A stretch of DNA of 64,000 nucleotides, taken from positions 1 through 64,000 of the forward strand of contig NZ_JAPZSY010000003.1 of assembly GCF_027532025.1 (NCBI RefSeq). Reading direction: 5' to 3'. Shown here piece by piece: positions 18,643 through 29,430 of the stretch; position 1 is the stretch's first letter; each line of letters starts with the position of its first letter. Source of the DNA: Inhella sp. GTDB taxonomy: Bacteria; Pseudomonadota; Gammaproteobacteria; Burkholderiales; Burkholderiaceae_C. The notes below the pieces were generated by a model, which was given only the letters and a program-made list of their open reading frames with translations, was not told where the DNA came from and searched no databases. Both the position numbers and the translations under genes were made by a program.

Positions 18643-19136
18643 TGCAACGCCGGCGCTTGTTGCAACTGGGCCTGGGGGGCGCCGTGGTGCTGGCCGTGGC
18701 CGGTGGCACGGCGGCTTGGTGGACGCCAGGCCTGCGCGACGGGCACTTCACCCCCGAGGGCCGTGCTGCGATGGGTGCCTTGGCCCGAGCCTACTTGGGC
18801 GACGCCCTGCCCCCCGACGATGCCGCGCTGAACCGGCATCTGGACCTTGTCGATGCGCTCATCGGCGCGCTGCCTCCGGCGGTGCGCGATGAACTCGGTC
18901 TGCTGCTGGGCCTGCTGACCAACGCGCCGGGGCGCCTCGGCCTGTTCGGCGATGGCACATCGCTGGCCGCACGCCCCGTGGAGGCGGTGCGCGCCAGCCT
19001 CCAAGCCATGCGCCACTCTCGCCTGTCCCTGCGCCAGCAGGCGTACTTTGGCCTGCGCGAACTGCATGCCGGCACGCATTACGCCCAACCCGAAGCCTGG
19101 GTCCGCCTCGGCTACCCCGGTCCCCTGACGATCTAA
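18642..19136 (+). CDS. Tat-leader small protein, gluconate 2-dehydrogenase subunit 3-like
   Basis: ATG at 18642 overlaps upstream stop (ATGA); MQRRRLLQLGLGGAVVLAVAGGTAAWW leader; genomic position before a GMC oxidoreductase supports the role. Confidence 0.65.
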   Translation: MQRRRLLQLGLGGAVVLAVAGGTAAWWTPGLRDGHFTPEGRAAMGALARAYLGDALPPDDAALNRHLDLVDALIGALPPAVRDELGLLLGLLTNAPGRLGLFGDGTSLAARPVEAVRASLQAMRHSRLSLRQQAYFGLRELHAGTHYAQPEAWVRLGYPGPLTI

Positions 19137-19143
19137 GCACCGC

Positions 19144-20754
19144 ATGAGCGCCCTCCCCGATCCCATCCGCGACGGCCTGGCCCGCGGCTGGACCGTCCAC
19201 GGCGCCGAGCATGCGCCCCTGCCCGAGGCCATCACCGTGGACGTGGCCATCGTGGGCACAGGCGCCGGGGGCGGCATCAGTGCCGAAATCCTGGCCCGAG
19301 CCGGCCTGCGCGTCCTCCTCGTCGAAGAAGGCCCCCTGCGCAGCAGTCGCGACTTCAAGCAGCGCGAAAGCGAGGCCTATCCGCAGCTCTACCAAGAAGC
19401 CGCGGGCCGCAAGACGGCCGACAAGGCCATCAACATCATGCAAGGCCGCAGCGTGGGTGGCAGCACCACGGTCAACTGGACCAGCAGCTTCCGCACCCCC
19501 GCGCCCACCCTGGCGTTCTGGCGCGAACGCTTTGGCCTCAGCGACGCCACCCCCGAGGCCCTGGCGCCGTGGTTCGAGCAGGCCGAACGCCGCGTGTCCA
19601 TCGACGACTGGCTGACCGACCCCAACCCGAACAACGCCGTCCTGGCGACCGGCGGGGACAAGCTCGGCATCCCCACCGCCCGCATCCGCCGCAACGTCAA
19701 GGGCTGCTGGAACCTGGGCAGCTGCGGCATGGGTTGCCCCACCAACGCCAAGCAGTCCATGCTGGTGACGACCGTGCCCACCGCGCTGGATGCAGGGGCC
19801 GTGCTCTTCGTGCAAACGCGCGCCCACGCCCTGCGCCGGCAAGGCGCGCGCGTGGAGGGGTTGGACTGCGTGGCCGTGGGCTTCAACGGCAGCCCCAGTG
19901 GAGCGCGCTGCCGCGTCACCGCCAAGCACGTGGTGCTCGCTGGCGGCGCCATCAACACGCCCGCCGTGCTGCTGCGCTCGCAGGCGCCCGACCCGCACCA
20001 CCTGCTCGGTCGACGCACCTTCCTGCACCCCACGGTCATCTCGGCCGCCACCTTCGCGCAACGCATCGAAGGGTGGGCCGGCGCGCCGCAAACCGTCTAC
20101 AGCGACCACTTCCTCACCACCCAAGCCATCGACGGCCCCTTGGGCTACAAGCTCGAATCGGCGCCCATGCACCCGGTCATCATGGCCACCACCATGGCGG
20201 GCTTCGGCCCCGAGCAGGTGGCGCAACTGGCGCAGTTCCCACACAGCCAGGTTCTGCTGGCCTTGTTGCGCGACGGCTTCCACCCCGACAGCCCGGGCGG
20301 TCGCGTGCGCCTCAAGGGCGACGGCAGCCCCGAGCTGGACTACCCACTGACCCCCGCCGTGATGGAAGGCGTGCGCCGCGCGTTCCTCAGCATGGCCGAG
20401 ATCCAATTCGCCGCCGGTGCCACCAGCGCGCAGCCGGTGCACGAGCAAGCACCGGCCTACAAGACCTGGGCCGAGGCCCGCTCCGGCATCGCCGCGCTGG
20501 ATCTGCGGCCCTTGCTCACGCGCGTCGTCAGCGCGCACGTGATGGGCGGCTGCGCCATGGCCAGCACCCCCGAGCGCGGCGTGACCCGCCCTGACGGCAC
20601 GCATTGGCAACTCGAGAACCTCTCCGTGCACGACGGCAGCCTGTTCCCCACCAGCATCGGCGCCAACCCGCAGCTCAGCATCTACGGCTTGGTGAACCGG
20701 CTGAGCCATGCGCTGGCCCAGCGGCTGGGGGCCAAGCCGGTGGCCCTGGCCTGA
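19144..20754 (+). CDS. GMC family oxidoreductase
   Basis: 536 aa; [35 protein letters not shown] motif; [12 protein letters not shown]-terminal [29 protein letters not shown]. Confidence 0.92.
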   Translation: MSALPDPIRDGLARGWTVHGAEHAPLPEAITVDVAIVGTGAGGGISAEILARAGLRVLLVEEGPLRSSRDFKQRESEAYPQLYQEAAGRKTADKAINIMQGRSVGGSTTVNWTSSFRTPAPTLAFWRERFGLSDATPEALAPWFEQAERRVSIDDWLTDPNPNNAVLATGGDKLGIPTARIRRNVKGCWNLGSCGMGCPTNAKQSMLVTTVPTALDAGAVLFVQTRAHALRRQGARVEGLDCVAVGFNGSPSGARCRVTAKHVVLAGGAINTPAVLLRSQAPDPHHLLGRRTFLHPTVISAATFAQRIEGWAGAPQTVYSDHFLTTQAIDGPLGYKLESAPMHPVIMATTMAGFGPEQVAQLAQFPHSQVLLALLRDGFHPDSPGGRVRLKGDGSPELDYPLTPAVMEGVRRAFLSMAEIQFAAGATSAQPVHEQAPAYKTWAEARSGIAALDLRPLLTRVVSAHVMGGCAMASTPERGVTRPDGTHWQLENLSVHDGSLFPTSIGANPQLSIYGLVNRLSHALAQRLGAKPVALA

Positions 20755-20794
20755 GCGAGACGCAACCCTCGGCGCCTGGCCGCTGCAACAGGCT

Positions 20795-21067
20795 TCAAAC
20801 GCGCATCAAGCGCCAAGCCAACGGCGTGCTGGCCAGCGCCAGCCACAGCGCGTAACCGCGCAGGGTGCCATCCGCGCCCCACACCAGCAGCGCCAGCCCC
20901 ACCCCCACCGAGCCCGCCAGGGCCGACTCGCCCCACAGCCGCCGCCACGCCACGCCAGCCAGCGGCTGACGCCAAACCCACTTGGCCAACAAAACCAAGA
21001 TCAGCGCCGTCCACACCGGGGCGGCAAACAGGTTGACGGTGTGCCAAAAGGCGTCGATCCAGCTCAT
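20795..21067 (-). CDS. Small hypothetical membrane protein
   Basis: 90 aa [35 protein letters not shown]..., 2-3 hydrophobic segments; divergent to hemA. Confidence 0.6.
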   Translation of the reverse strand: MSWIDAFWHTVNLFAAPVWTALILVLLAKWVWRQPLAGVAWRRLWGESALAGSVGVGLALLVWGADGTLRGYALWLALASTPLAWRLMRV

Positions 21068-21094
21068 GGGATGAAAATTTTAGAATCGAGGGCT

Positions 21095-22348
21095 ATGAGC
21101 GTTTTTGCCCTGGGCCTCAACCACGCCAGCGCCCCCTTGGCGTTGCGCGAACGCTTGGCTTTCGGGGCCGAGGCCTTGAAGGGCCCGCTGCACCAGCTGA
21201 AAACCCGGCTCGGGGGCGGCGAGGCCGCGCTGCTCAGCACCTGCAACCGCACCGAGCTTTACGTCGCCGGCCCGGCCGAATGGGCCCAACCCAGCCTGAA
21301 CTTCTTGGCCGACACGGCCGGCATGGACGCCGCCGCGCTCAGCACCCACACCTACCTGCACCGGCACGGCGATGCCGCTCGCCATGCGTTTCGGGTGGCC
21401 GCTGGACTGGATTCGATGGTGCTGGGCGAGCCTCAAATCCTGGGCCAGTTCAAGCACGCGGTGCGCGCCGCCGACGACGCCGGCACGCTGGGTCAAACGC
21501 TGCACCAGCTGTTCCAGCGCGGCTTCGCGGTGGCCAAGCAGGTGCGCAGCAGCACGGAGATCGGGGCCCACAGCATCAGCATGGCCGCCGCCGCGGTGCG
21601 CTTGGCGGCGGAACTGTTCGAGGACCTGGCCGACACCCGTGTGCTGTTCGTGGGCGCTGGCGAAATGATCGAGTTGGCCGCCACCCACTTCGCAGCCCGC
21701 CACCCCAAGGCCCTGGTGGTGGCCAACCGCACGCGCGAGCGCGGCGCGGCGTTGGCGCACCGCTTCGGCGGTCAGGCCATTCCCTTGTCCGACCTCGGCC
21801 AGCGCTTGGGCGAGTTCGACATCGTCGTCAGCTGCACCGCCTCCAGCCTGCCCTTGATCGGACTCGGGGCCGTGGAGCGCGCCCTCAAGGCGCGTAAGCG
21901 CCGGCCCATGTTCATGGTGGACCTGGCCGTGCCGCGCGACATCGAGGCGGAAGTCGCCCAACTGCCCGACGTCTACCTCTACACCGTCGACGACCTGAGC
22001 CAGCGCGTGCAAACCGCGGGCGAAAAGCGCCAGGCCGCGGTGGCCCAGGCCGAGGCCATCGTTGAAACCGGCGTCCAAGGCTTCGTCCACTGGCTGGACC
22101 AGCGCCAAACGGTGCCCCTCATTCAATCGTTGCAAGCCCAGGTGGGCGAGCTGCGCGAGCAAAGCCTCCAGCGCGCCCGTCGCAGCCTGGCCAAGGGCGA
22201 AGCGCCCGAGGCCGTGCTCGACCAGTTCGCCCAGCAGTTCGAGCACAAGCTGATGCACGGCTTGTTCGCCGAGCTGCACGCGGCCCAGGGCCCCGAACGC
22301 GCCCAGATCGAAGCCCTGCTGCAGCGCCTGTTCCTGCGCCAGCGCTAG
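21095..22348 (+). CDS. hemA: Glutamyl-tRNA reductase
   Basis: [23 protein letters not shown]...[52 protein letters not shown]. Confidence 0.97.
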   Translation: MSVFALGLNHASAPLALRERLAFGAEALKGPLHQLKTRLGGGEAALLSTCNRTELYVAGPAEWAQPSLNFLADTAGMDAAALSTHTYLHRHGDAARHAFRVAAGLDSMVLGEPQILGQFKHAVRAADDAGTLGQTLHQLFQRGFAVAKQVRSSTEIGAHSISMAAAAVRLAAELFEDLADTRVLFVGAGEMIELAATHFAARHPKALVVANRTRERGAALAHRFGGQAIPLSDLGQRLGEFDIVVSCTASSLPLIGLGAVERALKARKRRPMFMVDLAVPRDIEAEVAQLPDVYLYTVDDLSQRVQTAGEKRQAAVAQAEAIVETGVQGFVHWLDQRQTVPLIQSLQAQVGELREQSLQRARRSLAKGEAPEAVLDQFAQQFEHKLMHGLFAELHAAQGPERAQIEALLQRLFLRQR

Positions 22349-22391
22349 CACCCCGCCCTCTTTTGGCGGCCCGCGAGGGCCGCGCTTGGCC

Positions 22392-22856
22392 ATGCCCACG
22401 ATCCGACTCGAATCCCCCGACCAGCCCGACGTCCGCGCCCTCATCGACGCGCTGGACGCCTACCAAAAGCCGCTGTACCCCTTGTCCAGCTTCCACGGCA
22501 TCGACATCGCCGCCCTGTGCCAGCCGGAGATGAGCTTCTTCGTCGCCCGGGGCGACGACGGCCGCGCGCTGGGTTGCGCCGGCATCTGGGTGGCCGAGGT
22601 GGACGGTGTGTTGAGCGCCGAGATCAAGCGCATGGTGGTGGCCCCCGAGGCCCGCGGTACCGGCCTGGGCCGGCGCCTGCTGGCCCGGTTGACCGCCATG
22701 GCGCGCGAGCGTGGCGCGCAGCGCATGCTCCTGGAAACCGGCAACCGCCAGCCCGAGGCCCAACGCCTGTACGAGCGCGACGGCTTTGCGCTGTGCGGCC
22801 CCTTCGGCGACTACGCGCCCGACCCCCACAGCCTCTTCATGGTCAAACCCCTGTGA
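22392..22856 (+). CDS. GNAT family N-acetyltransferase
   Basis: [55 protein letters not shown] (acetyl-CoA binding motif). Confidence 0.92.
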   Translation: MPTIRLESPDQPDVRALIDALDAYQKPLYPLSSFHGIDIAALCQPEMSFFVARGDDGRALGCAGIWVAEVDGVLSAEIKRMVVAPEARGTGLGRRLLARLTAMARERGAQRMLLETGNRQPEAQRLYERDGFALCGPFGDYAPDPHSLFMVKPL

Positions 22857-23935
22857 AAGACAGCCTGCGCCAGCAATTCGACCGCCTGGGCCTGCGCCTG
22901 GCCGAGTTGGACGCCGCCCTGCAAGACCCGGCCACGCACCGCGACATCGAGCGCCTGCGCAAGCTCGGTGCCGAGCAAAGCGAGGTGGCCGGTGTGGTGG
23001 CGCAGTGGCGCCGCCACCAGCAGCGTGAGCGCGAACTGGCCGACAGCCGCGCGCTGCTGGACGACCCCGACATGGCCGACCTCGCGCGCGACGACATCGC
23101 CGCGGCCGAAGCCGAGCTGGCGGCCCTGGAATTGGCCCTGCAGCGCGCGCTGCTGCCCAAGGACCCGGACGACGCGCGCAACGCCTTCCTGGAGATCCGC
23201 GCCGGCACGGGCGGCGACGAGTCGGCCCTCTTCGCTGGCGACCTGGCGCGCATGTACCTGCGTTTTTGCGCCCAGCAGGGCTGGCGCACCGAAATCGTCA
23301 GCGAGAACGCGTCCGACCTGGGCGGCTACAAAGAGCTGGTTGTGCGCGTGGAAGGCGATGGCGCCTACGGACGGCTCAAATTCGAGAGTGGCGGCCACCG
23401 CGTGCAGCGTGTGCCGGCCACCGAATCGCAAGGCCGCATCCACACCCGCGCCTGCACGGTCGCGGTGCTGCCCGAGGCCGACGAGAACCCCGAGGTGGCC
23501 CTGAACCCGGCCGAGCTGCGGATCGACACCTTCCGCGCCAGTGGCGCTGGCGGCCAGCACGTGAACAAGACCGACTCGGCCATCCGCATCACCCACCTGC
23601 CCACCGGTCTCGTGGCCGAATGCCAAGACGACCGCAGTCAGCACCGCAACAAGGCCAAGGCCATGGCCGTGCTGCTGGCCCGCCTGCGCGACCGCGAGCG
23701 CATCGCGCGCGAGGCCCAAGAGGCTGCCGCGCGCAAGAGCCTGGTGGGCACCGGCGATCGCAGCGACCGCATCCGCACCTACAACTTCCCTCAAGGGCGG
23801 CTGACCGACCACCGCATCAACCTCACGCTCTACAAGCTCGGGCAGGTGATGGAGGGTGAGTTGAGCGACGTCATCGACGCGCTGACCCAGGCCCAGGCGG
23901 CCGATCAGCTGGCGGCGCTGGAGCAAGGTCGGTGA
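22853..23935 (+). CDS. prfA: Peptide chain release factor 1
   Basis: GTG start overlapping preceding [72 protein letters not shown] (GGQ). Confidence 0.97.
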   Translation: MKDSLRQQFDRLGLRLAELDAALQDPATHRDIERLRKLGAEQSEVAGVVAQWRRHQQRERELADSRALLDDPDMADLARDDIAAAEAELAALELALQRALLPKDPDDARNAFLEIRAGTGGDESALFAGDLARMYLRFCAQQGWRTEIVSENASDLGGYKELVVRVEGDGAYGRLKFESGGHRVQRVPATESQGRIHTRACTVAVLPEADENPEVALNPAELRIDTFRASGAGGQHVNKTDSAIRITHLPTGLVAECQDDRSQHRNKAKAMAVLLARLRDRERIAREAQEAAARKSLVGTGDRSDRIRTYNFPQGRLTDHRINLTLYKLGQVMEGELSDVIDALTQAQAADQLAALEQGR

Positions 23936-24747
23936 GCATGCCGCGCACCGTCTCCGAGGCCCTGGTCTGGGCCCGGCAACACGGCCTGGACCGCCTGGAG
24001 GCTCAAGCTTTGCTGGCCCACGCCCTGGGCCAAAGCCGCACCTGGCTGCTGACCCACGACGACGCCGAACTTCCTCCGGGCAGCTTGGCCCTGCTGCAAC
24101 GCCGCCTGGACGGCGAGCCCGTGGCTTACCTGACCGGCACCCAAGAATTCCACGGCCTGAGCCTGCAGGTCACCCCCGACACCTTGGTGCCGCGCCCCGA
24201 CACCGAGACCCTGGTGGACTGGGCACTGGACCTGCTGCCCGCGACCGGGACTGATCCCGTGCTCGACCTGGGCACCGGTAGCGGCGCCATCGCGCTCGCC
24301 CTGGCGCACCGGCGCCCGGGCGCCGACGTGCACGCCGTCGACCGCAGCGCCGCAGCGCTGGCCGTGGCCCAGGCCAACGGCCAGCGCCTGGGCCTGCAGG
24401 TCGGCTGGCACCGGGGCGACTGGTTCGCCCCCGTGGCCGGCCGGCGCTTCGCCCTGATCGTCAGCAACCCGCCCTACATCCCGGACGACGACCCTCACCT
24501 GCCCGGCCTGCGGCACGAGCCACGCAGCGCGCTGGCTGCCGGCCCCGATGGCCTGGCCGATTTGCGCACCCTGGTGGCGCAGGCCCCGGCGCACCTGATG
24601 CCGAATGGTTGGTTGCTGCTGGAGCATGGCTGGAACCAGGCCGATGCGGTGGCGGACCTGCTGCAGGAGGCTGGTTTTGCGGCGGTGCAACATCGGCTCG
24701 ACCTGGCCGGTCACCGCCGCTGCACCGGCGGCCGTTGGCCGGGGTGA
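23932..24747 (+). CDS. prmC: Release factor glutamine N5-methyltransferase
   Basis: GTG start overlapping prfA stop; [58 protein letters not shown] (NPPY). Confidence 0.95.
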   Translation: MSMPRTVSEALVWARQHGLDRLEAQALLAHALGQSRTWLLTHDDAELPPGSLALLQRRLDGEPVAYLTGTQEFHGLSLQVTPDTLVPRPDTETLVDWALDLLPATGTDPVLDLGTGSGAIALALAHRRPGADVHAVDRSAAALAVAQANGQRLGLQVGWHRGDWFAPVAGRRFALIVSNPPYIPDDDPHLPGLRHEPRSALAAGPDGLADLRTLVAQAPAHLMPNGWLLLEHGWNQADAVADLLQEAGFAAVQHRLDLAGHRRCTGGRWPG

Positions 24748-24821
24748 ACGCCGCGCATTTTTCCGCTGCAAAGGTCGGGCGATCGGCTTAGTATCGAGTG
24801 CCGAGCTTGTAGGAGACCGTC

Positions 24822-25361
24822 ATGACTCAACGTGTTCTGACCCTCATGCCGCTGCTGGCCGCCCTGGCAGGAACGGCCCACGCCGAAGCGGGTTTGCGCC
24901 TGGACGACCAGCACACCAGCGACTTCAAAGCCCGGATCGCCCTCATGGCCGCCGACCAAGTGGGCGGCACCCGCTTCCTGGGGGCGCAGTTCCTGGGCGA
25001 CTACTACATCGCTGGCGGCGGTTCGGGCCTGCGGCTCAGCGGCGGCCTGATGGTGGGCGCGCCTTCCCTGCTGGGCACCGGCGTGTCGCCCGGCGGGCCG
25101 CAGGTGCTCAGCCTGACGCGCCGCACCCTGGCCGGCTGGAGCGACGAGGCCCCCAGCCAGCAACCCTACCTCGGTGTGGGCTACAGCCAGTACAGCCTCA
25201 AGGGCGGCTGGGGCTTCAGCGCCGACCTGGGTCTGGCCGTCTCGGGCGGCAGCGGCCTGCGCCTGGGCAGCAGCAGCGCCTTCGCACAAAGCCTGGACGA
25301 CAGCCTGCGCCGGCTGCAATGGACGCCCGTGGTGCAGGTGGGGGTGAGCTACCGCTTCTGA
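24822..25361 (+). CDS. Putative outer-membrane/periplasmic protein
   Basis: 179 aa; signal MTQRVLTLMPLLAALAGTAHA; Gly-rich alternating segments and C-terminal ...VGVSYRF (terminal Phe as in beta-barrels). Confidence 0.65.
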   Translation: MTQRVLTLMPLLAALAGTAHAEAGLRLDDQHTSDFKARIALMAADQVGGTRFLGAQFLGDYYIAGGGSGLRLSGGLMVGAPSLLGTGVSPGGPQVLSLTRRTLAGWSDEAPSQQPYLGVGYSQYSLKGGWGFSADLGLAVSGGSGLRLGSSSAFAQSLDDSLRRLQWTPVVQVGVSYRF

Positions 25362-25417
25362 GCGCCCCGCCGCCCAGCCCCGGATAATCGACGCCTTCCG
25401 TTTCCACGAGGCTCCCG

Positions 25418-25732
25418 ATGAGCGACGTTCAGCAGCGCATCGACGCCATGGTCAAAGGCCATCGCGTTCTCCTGTTCATGAAGGGCAGCGCCCAGTTCCC
25501 CATGTGCGGCTTCTCCGGCCGCGCCGTGCAAATCCTGAAGGCCTGCGGTGTCAACGACCTGCACACCGTGAACGTGCTGGAGGACCCCGAGGTGCGCCAG
25601 GGCATCAAGGACTACGCGCAGTGGCCCACCATCCCGCAGCTCTACGTGGGTGGTGAATTCGTGGGCGGCTCGGACATCATGATGGAGATGTACGAGTCGG
25701 GCGAATTGCAGCAACTGCTGGCCAAGGCTTGA
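25418..25732 (+). CDS. grxD: Monothiol glutaredoxin (Grx4 type)
   Basis: 104 aa; [22 protein letters not shown] (CGFS), [29 protein letters not shown]. Confidence 0.96.
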   Translation: MSDVQQRIDAMVKGHRVLLFMKGSAQFPMCGFSGRAVQILKACGVNDLHTVNVLEDPEVRQGIKDYAQWPTIPQLYVGGEFVGGSDIMMEMYESGELQQLLAKA

Positions 25733-26307
25733 CGCCCCAACGGCTCGTCGTCGGCATCACCGGCGCCACGGGCGCGGCCTACGGGCTGGGCCTGCTGCGC
25801 CGCAGCCGTGCCTTGGGCGTCGAAACCCACCTCGTCGTCACCCCAGCCGGTGTGCTCAACGCCCACCACGAGCTGGGCCTGAGCCGCGAGCAACTGACGG
25901 CCGAGGCCGACCACGCCCACGCCCCAGGCGACGTGGGCGCCTGCATCGCCAGCGGCAGTTTTGCCACCGCGGCCATGGTGGTGGCGCCCTGCTCGATGAA
26001 GACCCTGGCTGCCGTGGCCCACGGCCTGGGCGACAACCTGCTGACCCGCGCGGCCGATGTCACGCTCAAAGAGCGCCGCCGCCTGGTGTTGATGGTGCGC
26101 GAAACGCCCTTCAACCTCGCGCACCTGCGCAACATGACGGCAGTCACCGAGATGGGCGGCATCGTGTTCCCGCCCTTGCCGGCCTTCTACCTGAAACCCG
26201 ACAGCATCCAGGCGCTGATCGACGAGTCGGTCGAGCGCGTGCTGCAACTTTGCGGCATCACCGGCGCCACGCCCCAAGCCTGGGGCGGTCTTCGGCCCGG
26301 GGCCTGA
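25729..26307 (+). CDS. ubiX: Flavin prenyltransferase UbiX
   Basis: [79 protein letters not shown]. Confidence 0.96.
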   Translation: MTPQRLVVGITGATGAAYGLGLLRRSRALGVETHLVVTPAGVLNAHHELGLSREQLTAEADHAHAPGDVGACIASGSFATAAMVVAPCSMKTLAAVAHGLGDNLLTRAADVTLKERRRLVLMVRETPFNLAHLRNMTAVTEMGGIVFPPLPAFYLKPDSIQALIDESVERVLQLCGITGATPQAWGGLRPGA

Positions 26308-26321
26308 CGACGGCGCCCTCG

Positions 26322-27380
26322 TCAGCGGCTGCCCAAGGCGCGCGCCGCCTCCTGCGCCACGAGCGACAAGCCCAGGGCGTTCAGGTGCGAGTCGTACGGC
26401 CCCACCTCCAGCGCCAGCGGCGAGCGGCGTCGGTGCTCGGCGAACACCGGCGCCATGTCCACCACGGTCAAGCCGCGTGCCCGCGCCAGAGCGATGAAGT
26501 GGTCCCGGGCCGGGCCGCTGCCGGTGTCGCCACGGTTGAGGTCGATGCGGCTGGCGTCTACCACCAAGACCACGCGCACCGGCAATCCGTCCAGTTGCTC
26601 GAAAAACAGCCCCGCGATGCGGTCGGTGGCGGTTCGCTCGAGATCGCTCAAGGGCAAGGTGCTCAGGAGGGGCGGCGGCACCGCCTTGCGTTGGCCGACC
26701 TCATGACCCTGCGCCGGCCGCGCCTGGTGCAGCACGTTGGCCCACAAGGTCGCGCCATCCAGGCGCAACTGCCCCAGCACGTACTGGGCCAGGGCCGAAT
26801 GGCGCAGCACGCGCTTGAGCGCGCCTGGCTCAGCCGCGGCCACGGGGACCATGCGATCGTCCCAGGCGCTCCAGCACACGCTCGTGACGTTGCCCGAGTC
26901 GCATCGGCTCTGGGCCACGTCCAAATGCTCCATGAAGATCACGGCCTCGCGCACGCCGAACCGAGAAACCGCCCAGCGCAAGCGATGGCCGTAATCCAGC
27001 AAGGACGAACCCGGGCTGCCCATGGCATAGACGGGACGCCCCGCCAGGCGCGACTCCAACTGCGCGTCCAGCCGGTCGGGGGCCGGCAGCATCGAGGCCT
27101 CGACAAAGCTGTCCCCGATCAGGGCCACCGCCTGCGGATGGGTCACGAAATCGTGCCGAGCCGCAAAGCCCTGGGCGTTGGCCTGCAGGGTCTGGGCGTT
27201 GCGCAGGTCCCAGCCGGTGGCTTTCGTCCAGCGGTGGTGGGGCGGCACGGTGGGGATGCCCGCGCCCAGGTGGTCGGCCACCATGGTGGCGGTGGAGACC
27301 GGCAGCAGGCGCAGCAACAACTCCAGACCCAAGGCCAGGGCCGAGAGTGCCAGCACGATGGAAGCCATGGCGCGCGTCAT
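26322..27380 (-). CDS. SGNH/AlgX-like hydrolase-fold protein, membrane-anchored
   Basis: Start inferred 27380 (MTRAMASIVLALSALALGLELLLRLLP); VALIGDSFVEASMLP (GDS motif), DSHLNALGLSLVAQ; 5 bp downstream of MBOAT gene. Confidence 0.8.
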   Translation of the reverse strand: MTRAMASIVLALSALALGLELLLRLLPVSTATMVADHLGAGIPTVPPHHRWTKATGWDLRNAQTLQANAQGFAARHDFVTHPQAVALIGDSFVEASMLPAPDRLDAQLESRLAGRPVYAMGSPGSSLLDYGHRLRWAVSRFGVREAVIFMEHLDVAQSRCDSGNVTSVCWSAWDDRMVPVAAAEPGALKRVLRHSALAQYVLGQLRLDGATLWANVLHQARPAQGHEVGQRKAVPPPLLSTLPLSDLERTATDRIAGLFFEQLDGLPVRVVLVVDASRIDLNRGDTGSGPARDHFIALARARGLTVVDMAPVFAEHRRRSPLALEVGPYDSHLNALGLSLVAQEAARALGSR

Positions 27381-27385
27381 GCTGC

Positions 27386-28846
27386 TCAGAAGTTGAAGTA
27401 AATGAAGGCGCTGACGCTGTCGCGCACGGTGTTCAGCAAGACCATCAAGAGGGCCACCGCCAAACCCCAGGTGCCCACCCACCACGCGAAGGCCGCGCCG
27501 GCCCCGCGGGCTTCCAGCCACTGGCCGATGCGGTTGCTGTTCGGGGCCCACAACGCCAGGGCGCCCAACACCGCGCACCACAGCCAGCCCACCGAGGCCT
27601 GCAAGCCGGCGTTCCACAGCGCCTGAGGGCTGCCGCCGTGCCCGGCCATGGCGGTCAGCATGCGTCCCGCCCCTTCGAAGCTGGTGGCGCGGAAAAAGAC
27701 CCAGGCAACCACCACCGCCACCAGCGTCAACGCCCAACTGCCGGCACTGAACCAGCGCTGGGTGGCCAGCCACGCGCAGCGCGCCTCCCCGAGGGCCGCC
27801 CGGAAACCGTGGTTCACCATCAGGTACAGCCCGTGCAAGGCGCCCCACACCACGAAGGTCCAACTCGCGCCGTGCCACAGCCCCCCGAGCACCATGGTGA
27901 TGGCCAGGTTCGCGTAGCGGCGCACCGCGCCGTGGCGGTTGCCGCCCAAGGCGATGTAGAGGTAGTCGCGCAAAAAGGTGGACAGCGAGATGTGCCAGCG
28001 TCGCCAAAAGTCGCTGATGCTGCGCGCCTGGTAGGGGGAATCGAAGTTGAACGGCAGGCGCACGTTGAACAGGAGCGACAGGCCGATGGCCATGTCGGAG
28101 TAGCCCGAGAAGTCGAAGTACAACTGCAGCGTGTAAGCCACGGCCGCCAGCCAGGCCTCTGGGGTGCTGGGCAGCAAGCCCGCGTCGGCGGGGGTGAACA
28201 CCGCGTCGGCATAGGGGGCAATGCCATCGGCCAACACCACCTTCTTGATCAGGCCCAGGGCGAAGATGGCCAAACCCACGGCCAGGCGTCGCGGCTGCGG
28301 CCGGTAGGTCGCGTCCTGAGCGAACTGCGGCATCATTTGCCCGTGGTGCAGCACCGGCCCTGCGATCAAGTGCGGGAAGTAGGTGACGAACAAGCCGTAG
28401 TGAACGGGGTTCACCTCCTGCACCTTGCCGCGCGACACGTCGACCAAGAACGCGATCTGCGTGAAGGTGTAGAACGAAATGCCAATCGGCAACACCACCT
28501 CGGCGCCCGGCAATTGCCACCCGGTGGCGCTGTTGAGGCTGCTGACGAAGAAGTTGGCGTACTTGAAATAGCCCAACAAGCCCAGGTTGAACACCACCCC
28601 CGCGGTGAGCCAGCGCCCACGCTGGCCCAGCGGCTGGCGCACCAGCCGCAAGCCCAGCGCAAAGTTGCACGCGATGGAGCCCACCAGCAGCAGGGTGAAC
28701 TCGGGCATCCAAAAGCCGTAGAAGAACAGCGAGGCCACCAGCAGCCACGCCGCTGCCGCCGCATGCGACACCCGCGCCCAGGCAAAGAAGCCGAGCAGGG
28801 TCAGTGGCAGGAACAGGAGGGCGAAGGGAACGGTGGTGAACAGCAT
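27386..28846 (-). CDS. MBOAT family O-acyltransferase (AlgI-like)
   Basis: 486 aa; VVLPIGISFYTFTQIAFLVDVSRG, FFPHLIAGP-like YFPHLIAGPVLHH, DFSGYSDMAIGLSLLFN, FWRRWHISLSTFLRDYLYIALGGNR, LGGLWHGASWTFVVWGALHG. Confidence 0.95.
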   Translation of the reverse strand: MLFTTVPFALLFLPLTLLGFFAWARVSHAAAAAWLLVASLFFYGFWMPEFTLLLVGSIACNFALGLRLVRQPLGQRGRWLTAGVVFNLGLLGYFKYANFFVSSLNSATGWQLPGAEVVLPIGISFYTFTQIAFLVDVSRGKVQEVNPVHYGLFVTYFPHLIAGPVLHHGQMMPQFAQDATYRPQPRRLAVGLAIFALGLIKKVVLADGIAPYADAVFTPADAGLLPSTPEAWLAAVAYTLQLYFDFSGYSDMAIGLSLLFNVRLPFNFDSPYQARSISDFWRRWHISLSTFLRDYLYIALGGNRHGAVRRYANLAITMVLGGLWHGASWTFVVWGALHGLYLMVNHGFRAALGEARCAWLATQRWFSAGSWALTLVAVVVAWVFFRATSFEGAGRMLTAMAGHGGSPQALWNAGLQASVGWLWCAVLGALALWAPNSNRIGQWLEARGAGAAFAWWVGTWGLAVALLMVLLNTVRDSVSAFIYFNF

Positions 28847-28948
28847 GGCAAGACCCCGCCCCGCCCTTCAGGACGCTGAGCCGACGCGAGGCCGCGCATG
28901 ATAGGGAGGGCGCCCTGGCGCTTCAGCCACCGGATCGCGGGGGCCGGC

Positions 28949-29383
28949 TCACCAACTGCCCGTGTTGGGCATCGACACCCAAGGCTCCGTCGGCGGCAGG
29001 GCCGGTCCGTCTTGCAGCAACTCGATGGAGATGATGTCTGGGGAGCGCACGAAGGCCATGCGCCCGTCGCGCGGCGGGCGCAGGATGGTGACGCCAGCGG
29101 CCAGCAGCTTGGCGCAGGTGGCGTGGATGTCCTTCACCGCATAGGCCACATGGCCGAAGTTGCGCGCGCTGCCGTAGTCCTCCACGTTGCCGTTCTCGTC
29201 GGGCCAGTTGTAGGTCAGCTCGATCTGCGCGGCTTCATCACCCGGCGCGGCCAGGTAGACGAGGGTGAAGCGGCCGGCGGGGTGTTCGCTGCGGCGCACC
29301 TCGACGAGGCCGAGTGCGTCGCGGTAGAAGGCCATCGAGGCGTCGAGGTCGCGCACGCGAACCATGGTGTGGAGGTATTTCAT
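28949..29383 (-). CDS. gloA: Lactoylglutathione lyase-like VOC family protein
   Basis: [59 protein letters not shown]; start 29383 preferred. Confidence 0.88.
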   Translation of the reverse strand: MKYLHTMVRVRDLDASMAFYRDALGLVEVRRSEHPAGRFTLVYLAAPGDEAAQIELTYNWPDENGNVEDYGSARNFGHVAYAVKDIHATCAKLLAAGVTILRPPRDGRMAFVRSPDIISIELLQDGPALPPTEPWVSMPNTGSW

Positions 29384-29430
29384 GGGCAAAGCTCAGAGCG
29401 TGAGGAGGGAGCGGGCGTGACCGAAGCCCC

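Noticed and set aside
22366-22383. GCGGCCC-GCGA-GGGCCGC hairpin between hemA and the GNAT gene as a terminator
   Set aside because: Perfect stem but no T-run on either strand; downstream genes are tightly coupled, so termination is unlikely.
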